DNA of 64,000 nt from Rothia sp. HMSC078H08 (lineage in GTDB: Bacteria > Actinomycetota > Actinomycetes > Actinomycetales > Micrococcaceae): assembly GCF_001808955.1 (NCBI RefSeq), contig NZ_KV795257.1:347227-411226 (forward strand), given 5' to 3'. Position numbers and translations under genes: made by a program. The notes beneath the pieces are model-generated. The model did not search any database and was not told where the DNA came from. It saw nothing but the letters and a program-made list of their open reading frames with translations. Shown one piece after another: positions 1 through 8,800 of this stretch. The stretch's first letter is position 1. Every line of letters starts with the position of its first letter.

Positions 1-783
1 ATTGACCGTTCCCAGATTGGCCTGCTGATTAACGCTTCGGTGACTCGCGATAACTTTGAGCCCGCCGTTTCGGTGGGTGTGCATGACCGCCTGGAGTTGC
101 CGCGTCACGCCCTGAACTTCGATATTACGAACGCCTGCCTGGGCTTCGTGAACGCGATGACTGTCGCCTCCACCATGATTGATGCGGGCGCTATCGACTA
201 TGCCCTGATTGTCGCTGGCGAGGACCCCTCCCCGTGGCACCGTACCGCGGTGCGCATCCTGAACAACCCCGATTCGACCCGCGAGGATGTGCTGGCTCAG
301 TTCGCGACCCTGACCCTCGGTTCGGGTGCGGCAGCGGCTGTGATTGGTCGCGCTGACCGCCACCCGGAGGGCCACCGCATCGTTGGTTCGGTGTCCCGCG
401 CGGGCACTGAGCACCGTAACCTGTGCATCGGTGGCGAGGCGGATCAGGGCATGAACACTGACGCCGAGGGCCTGCTTAAGCACGGCCTGGAGCTGGTGGC
501 GCAGGCCTGGGAGCAGGCGCATCAGGACGGCTGGGAGTGGAACGACATGACCTCCTACGTGACCCATCAGATTTCTAACGCCCACACGAACGCCATTATT
601 GAGGCGGTCGGTATTAAGCGTGAGCGCATCCCCTTGACCTTCCCGAAGTGGGGCAATGTGGCTGCGGCGGCTCTGCCGATGACTCTCGCCGAGTGCGCAC
701 CGACTTACAAGAGTGGCGACCGTATTCTGTGCATGGGTGTGGGTTCTGGCCTGAACACTGCCCTACTTGAGATTCAGTGGTAA
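1..783 (+). CDS. oleA: OleA, beta-ketoacid-forming thiolase (5' partial)
   Basis: Open from base 1 with no start codon, so the N-terminus lies outside the window. The product is a thiolase-fold enzyme of the FabH/OleA type. OleA condenses two long-chain acyl-CoAs head to head into a 2-alkyl-3-ketoacid, the first step of long-chain olefin synthesis. The catalytic Cys sits in FDITNACLGF. The family His and Asn are seen in VTHQISNAHTN and FPKWGNVAAAALP. The protein ends at a TAA at 783. The assignment to OleA rather than FabH rests on the following oleBC and oleD genes on the same strand. An 86-bp gap with two copies of TTAGCCGGCA separates it from oleBC. Confidence 0.9.
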   Translation: MDRSQIGLLINASVTRDNFEPAVSVGVHDRLELPRHALNFDITNACLGFVNAMTVASTMIDAGAIDYALIVAGEDPSPWHRTAVRILNNPDSTREDVLAQFATLTLGSGAAAAVIGRADRHPEGHRIVGSVSRAGTEHRNLCIGGEADQGMNTDAEGLLKHGLELVAQAWEQAHQDGWEWNDMTSYVTHQISNAHTNAIIEAVGIKRERIPLTFPKWGNVAAAALPMTLAECAPTYKSGDRILCMGVGSGLNTALLEIQW

Positions 784-869
784 CCCGTTAGCCGGCAGCC
801 CTTAGCCGGCAACCTATAGCTTTTGTGCGGTAGACATTCACCGATTCGATCCGGAAGGATTCCCCCAGC

Positions 870-3800
870 ATGCGCCATTTGAACTTCCCTAAGGCTCAGC
901 CTCCCTACAATCCGGAGGAATGGGCGGGCGTGAACCCGCGCTACTCCCACCTTCTGGAGGTGCCCACCTCCGCCCCCATTGAGCAGCGGGCGCAGCAGGC
1001 TGGCGCGCGCCGCTGGCACTACCTGGATAACCTTCCGGTGCTGGTCGAGCAGGGTTTGGAGCCGATTGGCACGATCCTGTGCGTGCACGGTAACCCGACC
1101 TGGTCGTACCTGTGGCGTACCGTGCTGGATGCGGGCGTGAATGAGCGCGCCCCGTGGCGTGTGGTTGCGGTTGATCAGATTGATATGGGTTATTCGGAGC
1201 GCACCCACCTGGATTTGGAGGGTGAGCGCCGCACCCTGACCGACCGTATCGCTGACCTGGGTGATTTCACGAAGGCGCTCGGTCTGGATGAGACCGATAA
1301 GCCGCTCGTGACCCTCGCCCATGACTGGGGTGGGCTGGTGTCCTTTGGTTGGGCGCTGGAGCATCGCGAGATTCTTTCGGGCGTGATGCTGACGAACACC
1401 GCGGTCTACCATGACGGCATTGAGAATATCCCTGCCGCCCTGCGCCTGGCGTTGGGAGTGCACGAGTGGGGTACTCACGATTCGACCGCATTTATTGATG
1501 TGACCTTGGGTTTGGCTCAGAATGAGGGCCGCCTGCCCGCGCCGGGTTCTGCCGGTGCCGGGGCGCTTGATGGTGCCCTGCCGCAGCCGGTGGGTCAGCA
1601 GCCCAAGCGCCTGTACCCGAGCCCTCTGAACGAGGCGATTTACCGTACGTACCGTGCGCCGTACGCTCATTCGGCGTGGCGTGAGGGTGTGCGTAATTTT
1701 GTGGGCGATATTCCGACCGGCACCGATATTCCTTCCTATACGCCGATGCAGCGTATTGCCGAGCAGATCCGTGACCTGGACGTGCCCGCGTTCTTCCAGT
1801 GGGGCACGAAGGACCCGGTGTTCCAGCGCCGCTACTTGTTCGACCTGATGGAGCGCATGCCGCAGGCAAAGGTGCACCGCTACGAGAAGGCCTCGCATCT
1901 GGTCATTGAGGATTACGATATTGCCTCCCCCATGATTTCGTGGCTTGCGCAGACTTTCGGCACGCTGGAGGACGGCATGCTGGTTCCGGCGCGTAATGCG
2001 GAGGCGGAGCATCGTGCCGCCCGCGCACGCCGCCACGGTCTGACTACCGGCGAGGGCGCTGCCGCTGAGGGCACTGCCGCTGAGGGTGCTGTTCCCGCGG
2101 CGTTCCGCCCCATGCTCGCAGCCCTGACCGAACGCGCCAATGATGCCTCCACCGCCGTGGTGGACATGGACCCCAAGGGTGATGGCACCTCCGTTTCTGT
2201 GACCCTGACCTGGGCTGAGCTGAACCAGCAGGTCAACGCCGCCGCGACCCGCCTGCATGCTCTGGGTGTGCGTCCGGGCGACCGCGTGAACCTGATGGTG
2301 CCTCCGGGTGCCCGCCTGACCACCCTGATTTACGCCTGCATGAAGCTGGGCGCTGTCATTGTGGTGGCTGATACCGGTCTGGGTATTCCGGGTCTGACTC
2401 GCGCGTTGAAGGGCGCTAACCCGAGCTTCCTGGTGGGTATTCCCGCCGCGCTCAGTGCCGCCCGTACCCTGCTGTGGCCGGGTGTGCGTATTTCTGTGGA
2501 GCCGCTGGGTTCGGTGCAGGAGAAGCTGTTGGGCGTTGCCGGTTCGGTGTTTACCGCGCCCGCCGCTGACGGTACTCCGGGTGCGCCGGTGCCCACCCCG
2601 ACCGTGGTGGAGTTCCCCTCCCCCGTGCCGGATGCTGATGCGGCGGTGCTGTACACCTCCGGTTCGACCGGCCCGGCTAAGGGTGTGGTGTACACGCAGC
2701 GTCAGCTGGCGGGTATGCGTGATGCCATTGCGAATACGTACGGTTTTGCGCCCGGTAGCGGTCTGGTGGCTGGCTTCGCGCCGTTTGCACTGTTGGGCCC
2801 GGCGCTGGGTGCTACCAGCGTGACCCCGACGATGGATGTGACCCGCCCGAAGACTCTGACGGCTTCGGCATTGGCGTCGGCTGCGGCGGCTATTGATGCG
2901 TCGGTCGTGTTTGCTTCCCCCGCCGCCCTGGTGAATGTGGTGGCGACCGCCGATGAGCTGAACGCTGAGCAGCGTGCGGCGTTGGCCAAGGTTCAGACCG
3001 TGCTGAGTGCTGGCGCGCCGATTCCTGTGCCACTGCTGGAGGCGCTCTCCGCCCTGGTGCCGAACGCCTCCCTGCACACCCCGTACGGCATGACCGAGGG
3101 TCTGCCGGTGACCGATGTGTCTTTCGAGATGATTCGTCAGGCGATTGCTGAGGGCACCCCGAATGCTGCCGGTGAGGTGCTTGACCCGTTCGCCCGTGAC
3201 GGCGTGTGCGTTGGTTTTGCGGTGTACGGTGCGGCGGTGGCTATTGCGCCGCTGCTGCAGGACGGTTCGGTGGCGGATGAGCTGACCCATGAGCCGGGTG
3301 TGACCGGTGAGATTCTGGTCTCGGCACCGCATGTGAAGGACCGCTACGATACCCTGTGGGTGACTGAGGAGCAGTCCATTAGCACTCCGGGTTGGCATCA
3401 CACCGGTGACGTCGGGCACCTGGATGCTTCGGGTCGCCTGTGGGTTGAGGGTCGCCTCGCGCACGTGCTGCTGACTTCGCAGGGTGTGCTGACCCCGGTT
3501 GCGGCTGAGCAGTCCGCCGAGTCCCTGCCGGAGGTGCGCCGCGCCGCCCTGGTGGCGGTGGGCCCTGCCGGTACTGCCGCTCCGGTGCTGGTCATTGAGG
3601 CGTCCGCAAATACTGCCGCTTTGGAGGCGCGCCAGTCGGCATCCTCGTTCAAGCGTGCCCTGCTCGATCGCGTGCCCGGCGCTCGCCGCTTCCCCATTGC
3701 GGAGGGTGTGGCACCCTTCGAGCTGTCGCAGCTGGTGCGTCAGAAGGTTGCCGAGGATACCGGCGTGGAGCTTGCCGCGGTGCTGGTGGTGCACGAGCAT

Positions 3801-3881
3801 CCGACCGATATTCGCCATAATTCGAAGATTGACCGCCCCGCCCTGGGTGAGTGGGCGTCGAAGGTCCTTGCGGGGGCGTAA
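870..3881 (+). CDS. oleBC: OleBC fusion: beta-lactone decarboxylase plus beta-lactone synthetase
   Basis: A 1003-residue fusion. Residues about 25-370 form an alpha/beta-hydrolase of the haloalkane-dehalogenase type (OleB): HGNPTWSYLWR near residue 73, nucleophile Asp152 in AHDWGG, and a late His in ASHLVIED. Residues about 410-1000 form an AMP-dependent synthetase-like enzyme (OleC): P-loop LYTSGSTGPAKG near 593, TPYGMTEG, and GDVGHLD near 846. OleC closes a beta-hydroxy acid to a beta-lactone, and OleB decarboxylates it to a cis-olefin. The fusion is known from Micrococcus and other actinobacteria. The linker holds a 15-bp repeat. The ATG at 870 follows GGAAGG by about 12 bases, a loose spacing. 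Confidence 0.92.
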   Translation: MRHLNFPKAQPPYNPEEWAGVNPRYSHLLEVPTSAPIEQRAQQAGARRWHYLDNLPVLVEQGLEPIGTILCVHGNPTWSYLWRTVLDAGVNERAPWRVVAVDQIDMGYSERTHLDLEGERRTLTDRIADLGDFTKALGLDETDKPLVTLAHDWGGLVSFGWALEHREILSGVMLTNTAVYHDGIENIPAALRLALGVHEWGTHDSTAFIDVTLGLAQNEGRLPAPGSAGAGALDGALPQPVGQQPKRLYPSPLNEAIYRTYRAPYAHSAWREGVRNFVGDIPTGTDIPSYTPMQRIAEQIRDLDVPAFFQWGTKDPVFQRRYLFDLMERMPQAKVHRYEKASHLVIEDYDIASPMISWLAQTFGTLEDGMLVPARNAEAEHRAARARRHGLTTGEGAAAEGTAAEGAVPAAFRPMLAALTERANDASTAVVDMDPKGDGTSVSVTLTWAELNQQVNAAATRLHALGVRPGDRVNLMVPPGARLTTLIYACMKLGAVIVVADTGLGIPGLTRALKGANPSFLVGIPAALSAARTLLWPGVRISVEPLGSVQEKLLGVAGSVFTAPAADGTPGAPVPTPTVVEFPSPVPDADAAVLYTSGSTGPAKGVVYTQRQLAGMRDAIANTYGFAPGSGLVAGFAPFALLGPALGATSVTPTMDVTRPKTLTASALASAAAAIDASVVFASPAALVNVVATADELNAEQRAALAKVQTVLSAGAPIPVPLLEALSALVPNASLHTPYGMTEGLPVTDVSFEMIRQAIAEGTPNAAGEVLDPFARDGVCVGFAVYGAAVAIAPLLQDGSVADELTHEPGVTGEILVSAPHVKDRYDTLWVTEEQSISTPGWHHTGDVGHLDASGRLWVEGRLAHVLLTSQGVLTPVAAEQSAESLPEVRRAALVAVGPAGTAAPVLVIEASANTAALEARQSASSFKRALLDRVPGARRFPIAEGVAPFELSQLVRQKVAEDTGVELAAVLVVHEHPTDIRHNSKIDRPALGEWASKVLAGA
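2052..2096 (+). repeat. 15-bp x3 tandem repeat in the oleB-oleC linker
   Basis: Three consecutive 15-bp units beginning GAGGG(C/T) encode the Gly/Ala/Glu-rich linker EGAAAEGTAAEGAVPAA between the hydrolase and the synthetase. The unit length is five codons, so copy-number changes keep the frame. Confidence 0.75.
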
Positions 3882-3914
3882 GCGCCTGCCGGATCCCTAA
3901 GTCTAAGGAGTATG

Positions 3915-5141
3915 ATGTCCCCTCATTCTTCGCGTGAGTCCTCTTCCCATGAGCCCTCACCCCGCCTGTCGACTGCGCATGCGGTGACTTCCCCGACGGC
4001 TCGGTTCCGCAAGCCTGCGCAGCCGCTGGCGGCACGCTACACCGATCCCGCCCCGCGTTCGCTGCGCCCGGTTGAGGAGCCCGATTTTGCGCCGCGTATT
4101 GGCGAGCGCATCCTCTTTACCGGCGCGAGCGGCCTACTGGGTCGTGAGAGCGTGCTGGCGTTGTTGCGTGCCGGTTATGATGTGCGCGTTTTTCAGCGTG
4201 GTGATTCGGGTATTGCGGCGCTTCTGCCCGATCTGATTCGCCCGCGTTTTGAGCAGGTGCGCGGCGATATTACGAACGCGCAGGCTGTGGATCTGGCGAT
4301 GACCGGCGTGAATGGCGTGGTGCATGCCGCGGCAAAGGTTTCGGTCAGCGGCGAGTGGGCTGACTATGAGCGCATCAACATTGAGGGCACCCGCACCATG
4401 TTGCAGGCGGCGCTGAACCACTCGGTGCGCACCTTCCTGTACATTTCTTCGCCCTCGGTGGCGCACGCGGGATCTTCCATCGTGGGTGACGGCGCCGGCG
4501 TGGCATCCCCGGAGCACGCGCGCGGCAACTACGCCCGTTCCAAGGCGGCCGCCGAGCTGCTGGTTCTGGAGGCGAACGGCACGCCCCTGCCCTCGGGCGG
4601 GGTCATGCACACCGGCGCGTTGCGCCCGCACCTGATGTGGGGTCCGGGCGATACCCAGCTGGTGGAGCGTATTCTGGAGCGTTCCGCCACCGGGCGCCTG
4701 CCGCTGCTCTCTGGCGGTACGGGCCTAATTGACACACTCTACATTGATAACGCCGCGGATGCGTTGGTGCGCGGCTATCAGCGCCTCGACGCTTTTGCAG
4801 GCAAGGCGCTGGTGGTCACGAACGGCCAGCCGCGCACTATCGCTGAACTACTGGGTGGTTTCTGTGAGGCGGTGGGCGTTCCCGCCCCGCGCTTCTCGGT
4901 TCCGGCGAAGGTTGCGGCCCTGGCGGGTAAGGTCATTGAGCGCGTCTGGGAGCGTCTGCCAAAGAACGTGACCGCCGGTGATGAGCCGCCGATGACGGAG
5001 TTCCTCGCCGAGCAGCTGTCGACCGCACACTGGTTTGATCAGCGCCGCACCCGTGAGTTGCTGCAGTGGGAACCCGCCGTGTCGATTGAAGAAGGCTACG
5101 AGCGTCTGGGCTTGTTCTACGGGGACAGGTACAAGCGATAG
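3915..5141 (+). CDS. oleD: OleD, NADPH-dependent 2-alkyl-3-ketoacid reductase
   Basis: Short-chain/extended dehydrogenase of the NAD-dependent epimerase type. OleD reduces the OleA product to a 2-alkyl-3-hydroxyacid, the substrate of OleC. The Rossmann motif TGASGLLG and the catalytic YARSK (Tyr-x3-Lys) are present. About 60 Ser/Pro-rich residues precede the Rossmann fold and have no obvious role. Two adjacent ATGs occur at 3912 and 3915. The Shine-Dalgarno AAGGAG (3905-3910) leaves 4 bases before 3915 but only 1 before 3912, so 3915 is preferred. It follows oleBC by about 30 bp and is probably cotranscribed. Confidence 0.9.
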   Translation: MSPHSSRESSSHEPSPRLSTAHAVTSPTARFRKPAQPLAARYTDPAPRSLRPVEEPDFAPRIGERILFTGASGLLGRESVLALLRAGYDVRVFQRGDSGIAALLPDLIRPRFEQVRGDITNAQAVDLAMTGVNGVVHAAAKVSVSGEWADYERINIEGTRTMLQAALNHSVRTFLYISSPSVAHAGSSIVGDGAGVASPEHARGNYARSKAAAELLVLEANGTPLPSGGVMHTGALRPHLMWGPGDTQLVERILERSATGRLPLLSGGTGLIDTLYIDNAADALVRGYQRLDAFAGKALVVTNGQPRTIAELLGGFCEAVGVPAPRFSVPAKVAALAGKVIERVWERLPKNVTAGDEPPMTEFLAEQLSTAHWFDQRRTRELLQWEPAVSIEEGYERLGLFYGDRYKR

Positions 5142-5221
5142 GTACAGCCGCCAGTTGCTTCTTATCGGGGTGGCTTTCGGGCTGGCTCCCCCGCCCCTGT
5201 TTTATACAACTGAGGTTTAAA

Positions 5222-5279
5222 CGAATGACGGCGTAGCTACATCCCCCGTATGGGAGGAACGTGGCTACACCGTCATTCG
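5222..5279. terminator. Bidirectional terminator hairpin between oleD and mutM
   Basis: Arms 5222-5239 and 5262-5279 pair over 18 positions with two G-T pairs and a 22-nt loop. It lies between converging genes, so it can serve both. No long U tract follows. Confidence 0.6.
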
Positions 5280-5318
5280 CATATCTAGCGTGAGCTTGTG
5301 CCTGTCGTGAGCCTTTAT

Positions 5319-6377
5319 CTAGCGAGAACGCGGCGCCCGCTGGCAGTGCGGGCAACGATAGGACGAACGGTTCTGGAACGGTTCGCGCACCATCAGGGTT
5401 GTGCGGCCCGCCTCCGCGCAACGGTGGCAGGGCTCCCCGGCACGGCCGTAGGCGTTCAGCGAGCGCTCAAAGTAGCCAGACTCCCCCAGCACGTTCACGT
5501 ACAGGGCGTCGAAGCTTGTGCCGCCAGCCGCCAGGGACTCGCGCAGTACCTGCGTGACCGCCTCCAGCAGTTCGCGGGTTTGCGCGGCACTGAGGGTGCG
5601 TGCGGGCTTCGCGTAGTGCAGCCGCGCACGCCACAGCGCCTCGTCGGCGTAGATATTGCCCACGCCGGAGATCACCGACTGGTCCAGCAGCACCTTCTTA
5701 ATGCCGCTGGAGGTGCGCAGGAACTTGCGGCGCACCGCTGCGGGGTCGAAGAATTCGTCCAGCGGGTCGCGGGCAATGTGCTTGACCGCTTCCGGTACTA
5801 GAAAACGCTCCGGTACTTCATCCAACGGTACTTCACCCGGCGCTACTTCATTCGTTGCAACCGTTGCGGGTACGTCCGGCACCAGCGGACTGAGGAACAT
5901 GCCGCCGAAGATGCGCTGATCTACGAAGAGCAAGCGCTGCCCGGTGCTCGCCCGGTTGGCGCTCACCATGCTACCGGTAGCTCCCGCAGTGCTGGTAGCT
6001 CCCGCCGGTCCTAGCTCGAGCGCCACACGCAGGTGCCGCGGCTGCTCGTCAAAGGCCGCGCGAGCCTCCGCATCATTACCCGAGTCACTGCCCGGCTCAT
6101 CGCGCACGAGCAGCTGACCGCTCATACCCAGATGCACCACGAGCGCCTCGTCGGCAAGCGCGCCATCCGCCTCGCTCAGGGTCAGCCACAGGTACTTGCC
6201 GCGGCGGTAGGCACCGCGCAGCGTCCTGCCGGTGAGTGCCGCCTCAAAGTGTGCGGGACCGGGCAGGTGCCTGCGTAGCGAACGGGCATCAACCACGCGC
6301 ACCGCCCGCACGGGCCGACCCAACGAATGGTCGGCTAGACCTGCGCGAACGGTTTCCACCTCGGGCAGTTCGGGCAT
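5319..6377 (-). CDS. mutM: Formamidopyrimidine-DNA glycosylase (Fpg/MutM)
   Basis: Removes 8-oxoguanine and other oxidised purines and nicks the abasic site in base-excision repair. Starting at the ATG at 6377 gives MPELPEVETVRAGL, whose Pro2 and Glu3 are the catalytic residues after Met removal. GGAGGG lies just upstream. A TTG four codons earlier would mask Pro2 and is rejected. The C-terminus has the four-Cys zinc finger (CHRCAEAG ... YRCPHCQ) with FQNRSSY. At 352 residues it is longer than typical Fpg (about 270-290). The excess is low-complexity insertions around residues 95-135 and 165-190, the second made by a 15-bp repeat. It follows rnc by 75 bp. Confidence 0.95.
   Translation of the reverse strand: MPELPEVETVRAGLADHSLGRPVRAVRVVDARSLRRHLPGPAHFEAALTGRTLRGAYRRGKYLWLTLSEADGALADEALVVHLGMSGQLLVRDEPGSDSGNDAEARAAFDEQPRHLRVALELGPAGATSTAGATGSMVSANRASTGQRLLFVDQRIFGGMFLSPLVPDVPATVATNEVAPGEVPLDEVPERFLVPEAVKHIARDPLDEFFDPAAVRRKFLRTSSGIKKVLLDQSVISGVGNIYADEALWRARLHYAKPARTLSAAQTRELLEAVTQVLRESLAAGGTSFDALYVNVLGESGYFERSLNAYGRAGEPCHRCAEAGRTTLMVREPFQNRSSYRCPHCQRAPRSR
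5812..5856 (-). repeat. 15-bp x3 tandem repeat inside mutM
   Basis: Three 15-bp units starting G(G/C)TACTTCA on the + strand encode the Val/Pro/Glu-rich segment NEVAPGEVPLDEVPE within mutM. The frame is kept because the unit is five codons. Confidence 0.75.
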
Positions 6378-6452
6378 GGTTCCCTCCAATCAGCGGGGCT
6401 GCAGAATCAAGAGCCCACAGAGCTAACAGACCTGCAGGATGCTTGAATGAGC

Positions 6453-7142
6453 CTAAACCAGAACGCGGTACGCCTGCTCAGCAGCAAGGCGCTCCGCCTC
6501 CTTCTTGCTCGGACCCACACCGGTACCGGCCTGCTGGTTCGCCACAATAGCGACCGCAGTGTACACGCGCGCGTGATCGGGGCCCTCGCCGGTGACCTCG
6601 TAGCGCACGTCTCCCCAACCGCGGGCGGTGGCAAGGTTCAGCAGCTCGGTCTTCCAGTCGCGTCCAGAGTTCAGGACCTTCTCATCGTCGAGCAGCGGCG
6701 CAATCAGGCGCAACACCAGGTCACGAGCCGCCTCGCGACCGCACTCCAGGTAGGTCAGGCCGAAAATCGCCTCCATGGTGTCGGCAAGGATTGAGTCCTT
6801 ATCGGCGCCGCCGGTGTGAATCTCGCCCTTACCGAGCAGGATGTACCTGCCCAGATCCAGGTCGCGTGCCACCTTCGCCAACGCCACCGTAGACACCACC
6901 ACGTGGTGCAGCTTCACGAGCTCACCCTCGGGCAGGTCGGGGTAGCGTCGGTACACTTCTTCAGCGATCGCCAGGGAAAGCACCGAATCGCCCAGGAACT
7001 CCAGGCGCTCATTATGCTCCACTCCGGGGTTCTCGAAGGCGTAGGAGCGGTGGGTTAGGGATAGCAAAAACGTCTCGGCGTCGATATCGACTCCGAGACG
7101 TTTACGCAACTCCCTAGTATCAACACTAGGAAATTCAGTCAT
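6453..7142 (-). CDS. rnc: Ribonuclease III
   Basis: Double-strand-specific endoribonuclease that processes rRNA precursors and structured mRNAs. The 229-residue protein has the RNase III signature NERLEFLGDSVLSL near residue 43, with the catalytic acidic residues. It ends with a double-stranded-RNA-binding domain (DWKTELLNLATARGW ... PSKKEAERLAAEQA). Start is the ATG at 7142; the Shine-Dalgarno is weak. It lies 16 bp after rpmF and 75 bp before mutM, the usual actinobacterial order. Confidence 0.96.
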   Translation of the reverse strand: MTEFPSVDTRELRKRLGVDIDAETFLLSLTHRSYAFENPGVEHNERLEFLGDSVLSLAIAEEVYRRYPDLPEGELVKLHHVVVSTVALAKVARDLDLGRYILLGKGEIHTGGADKDSILADTMEAIFGLTYLECGREAARDLVLRLIAPLLDDEKVLNSGRDWKTELLNLATARGWGDVRYEVTGEGPDHARVYTAVAIVANQQAGTGVGPSKKEAERLAAEQAYRVLV

Positions 7143-7158
7143 AAGGATTCACCGCTTC

Positions 7159-7362
7159 TTAGGCGTCTGCAACCTTACGGCCCTTGTACTCCAGGAACAG
7201 GGCGTTGCCTGCAGCGTCGGTTACAACCTTTGCCTGGTGGGGCAGGCTGTAGGTCACGCGACCGTTTTCAACGGTCTTAACCAGCTGGGGCACGGATGCC
7301 TTCCACTGGGAACGGCGTGCGCGGGTGTTAGCGCGGGACATCTTGCGCTTGGGAACAGCCAC
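7159..7362 (-). CDS. rpmF: 50S ribosomal protein L32
   Basis: A 67-residue basic protein beginning [20 protein letters not shown], the standard bL32 N-terminus. The start is GTG at 7362. The family's zinc-binding cysteines are absent, so this is the C-minus form of L32, which would not need zinc. It sits 30 bp after the DUF177 gene, its usual partner. Confidence 0.97.
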   Translation of the reverse strand: MAVPKRKMSRANTRARRSQWKASVPQLVKTVENGRVTYSLPHQAKVVTDAAGNALFLEYKGRKVADA

Positions 7363-7392
7363 AGCTATCTCACAATCTCTAGTAACAACAAT

Positions 7393-7944
7393 TTAGTTTT
7401 CGGTATCTGCACCGAGCAGGCCCTGTAGGGCCGACCAGCGCGGATCCAACACCTCGTGATGATGCCCGGGGTCATCCTCCAGGCGCGCACCGCAATCGGC
7501 GCACAGACCCTGGCAGGTATCCCTACAAACAGGCTGGAACGGCAGTTGAAGGATTACTGCGTCCCGCAGAGCCGGTTCAAGGTCGATGGAATCATCCTCA
7601 ACGGCGTACTGCTCATCTACTTCGTCTTCGGGGCCGCCAGCCGGGGCCTTCTCAAAGACGAAAAGCTCTTGAATATTGGCCGACATCTCGTAATCAATCG
7701 GATCCAAGCAAAGGCTACACTCGCCGTGTACATCCACGACAACGGAGCCGGTTACTAGGATACCATCAACAACAGACTCCATACGAATATCGAGGTCAAT
7801 ATCCGAACCCTCTTCCACGCCGATGAGCGCGTTACCCAGGTCTGCCGGTGCGGGCAGAACCTCAGTGAGAGTTTCCATGGTGCCGGGGCGGTGAATCAGG
7901 TTAGTGACTGATACAACCAGCGGCGATGCGTCTGCACGTGAAAT
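7393..7944 (-). CDS. DUF177 (YceD-like) protein, probable ATT start
   Basis: Family member linked to 23S rRNA maturation and found with rpmF. The C-terminal half carries CSLCLDP and CRDTCQGLCADCGARL, a likely zinc-binding cysteine set. The start is unusual. AAGGAG (7952-7957) lies 7 bases before an in-frame ATT (7942-7944), giving MSRADASPLVVSVTNLIHRP, the length and sequence expected at DUF177 N-termini. The upstream in-frame ATGs (8001, 7995, 7983) fall within the promoter. The next downstream ATG (7878) lacks a Shine-Dalgarno and would drop the conserved LIHRPGT motif. ATT starts are known in infC and pcnB of E. coli. About 183 residues. Confidence 0.85.
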   Translation of the reverse strand: MSRADASPLVVSVTNLIHRPGTMETLTEVLPAPADLGNALIGVEEGSDIDLDIRMESVVDGILVTGSVVVDVHGECSLCLDPIDYEMSANIQELFVFEKAPAGGPEDEVDEQYAVEDDSIDLEPALRDAVILQLPFQPVCRDTCQGLCADCGARLEDDPGHHHEVLDPRWSALQGLLGADTEN

Positions 7945-7981
7945 GGCGTTTCTCCTTACGAAATGTATAAACCAAAGTCCC

Positions 7982-8011
7982 ATTCTAGGGGTCATTCGCA
8001 CCGTTAATCAA
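7982..8011 (-). promoter_or_regulatory. Promoter for DUF177-rpmF-rnc-mutM
   Basis: On the minus strand TTGATT (8006-8011) and TAGAAT (7982-7987) are separated by 18 bp. Transcription would begin near 7975, about 30 nt before the proposed ATT start and after all upstream in-frame ATG codons. Confidence 0.55.
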
Positions 8012-8134
8012 GATTAAGCCCCTTTTAAATCTCTTTAAGTGGCGCTCACCTCTTAAATATCCCCTTAAGGAGGCGCCGCGCGGCACATAACCAGCCGGCC
8101 GGAGCATTCCAGAGGTAATTAAGCGTCCGGCCGG

Positions 8135-8154
8135 CGGCGCAGTTTGCTGCGCCG
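8135..8154. terminator. Hairpin downstream of coaD
   Basis: Perfect 8-bp stem CGGCGCAG/CTGCGCCG with a 4-nt loop, 65 bp past the coaD stop. No U tract follows, so termination is only inferred. The rest of 8012-8218 shows nothing I can identify. Confidence 0.4.
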
Positions 8155-8218
8155 TGTGCGTGTCGGGCGTGTCGGACGGGTGCGCATCCGGGTTGGCCCG
8201 GGCTGATGAGGCGTTTAT

Positions 8219-8695
8219 CTAGGCGTTTTTCAGGGCGCGGGCGACCGCCTCCGGCACGAAGGGAGTCACGTCACCACCCAGCGACGCCACCTCACGAATA
8301 ATCGTGGACGACACCGCACCGTAGCGGTCCTCACCCGCTAGGAACACCGTCTCAACCTGCGCCAGGTGGCGGTTCATGCTCGCCATCGGAGCCTCATAGC
8401 TGTAGTCCGTCGCCGAACGCAGACCCTTCACCAGCACCTTCGCACCACGCTCCGCCGCGTACTCGGCAAGCAGCACGTCCGGCGGAATTGGCTCCACGCT
8501 CGCACTCTCAATGCCGAGCTCCTGCAGGGACTCACGCACCAGCTGCACGCGCTCCTCCAGGGTAAAGCGGTACTTCTTGGAGCTATTGTGCGCCACGCCC
8601 ACGATCACCTTGTCAAAGAGCTGAGCGGCGCGGGCAATGATTTCCAGGTGGCCGTGGTGCACGGGGTCAAAAGATCCGGGGCAGAGGGCAATCAT
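8219..8695 (-). CDS. coaD: Phosphopantetheine adenylyltransferase
   Basis: Transfers AMP from ATP to 4'-phosphopantetheine to form dephospho-CoA, the penultimate step of CoA synthesis. The 158-residue protein starts MIALCPGSFDPVHHGHLEII, with the nucleotidyltransferase HxGH motif. KGLRSATDYSYE and NRHLAQVETVFL are typical of the family. The ATG at 8695 is preceded by GAAGGG. It follows rsmD by 105 bp, the common bacterial pairing. Confidence 0.97.
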   Translation of the reverse strand: MIALCPGSFDPVHHGHLEIIARAAQLFDKVIVGVAHNSSKKYRFTLEERVQLVRESLQELGIESASVEPIPPDVLLAEYAAERGAKVLVKGLRSATDYSYEAPMASMNRHLAQVETVFLAGEDRYGAVSSTIIREVASLGGDVTPFVPEAVARALKNA

Positions 8696-8800
8696 GGCGG
8701 TCCCTTCACGAATAAATATCAGAGGTTGGAATGAGTAGATGCGGGCGAATTTAGGATGCGGGTGAGCGCAGGCTGGGGGCAGAAAGGTCGGGCGGCGATT

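Noticed and set aside
774..3818. Open frame of 1014 codons on the minus strand over oleBC
   Set aside because: It is the antisense shadow of a GC-rich gene: Arg/His/Gly-rich, no recognisable domain, and the + strand product has two intact enzyme domains.
7983..8001. ATG starts for the DUF177 gene
   Set aside because: They overlap the -10/-35 elements and have no Shine-Dalgarno, and the added residues do not resemble the family.
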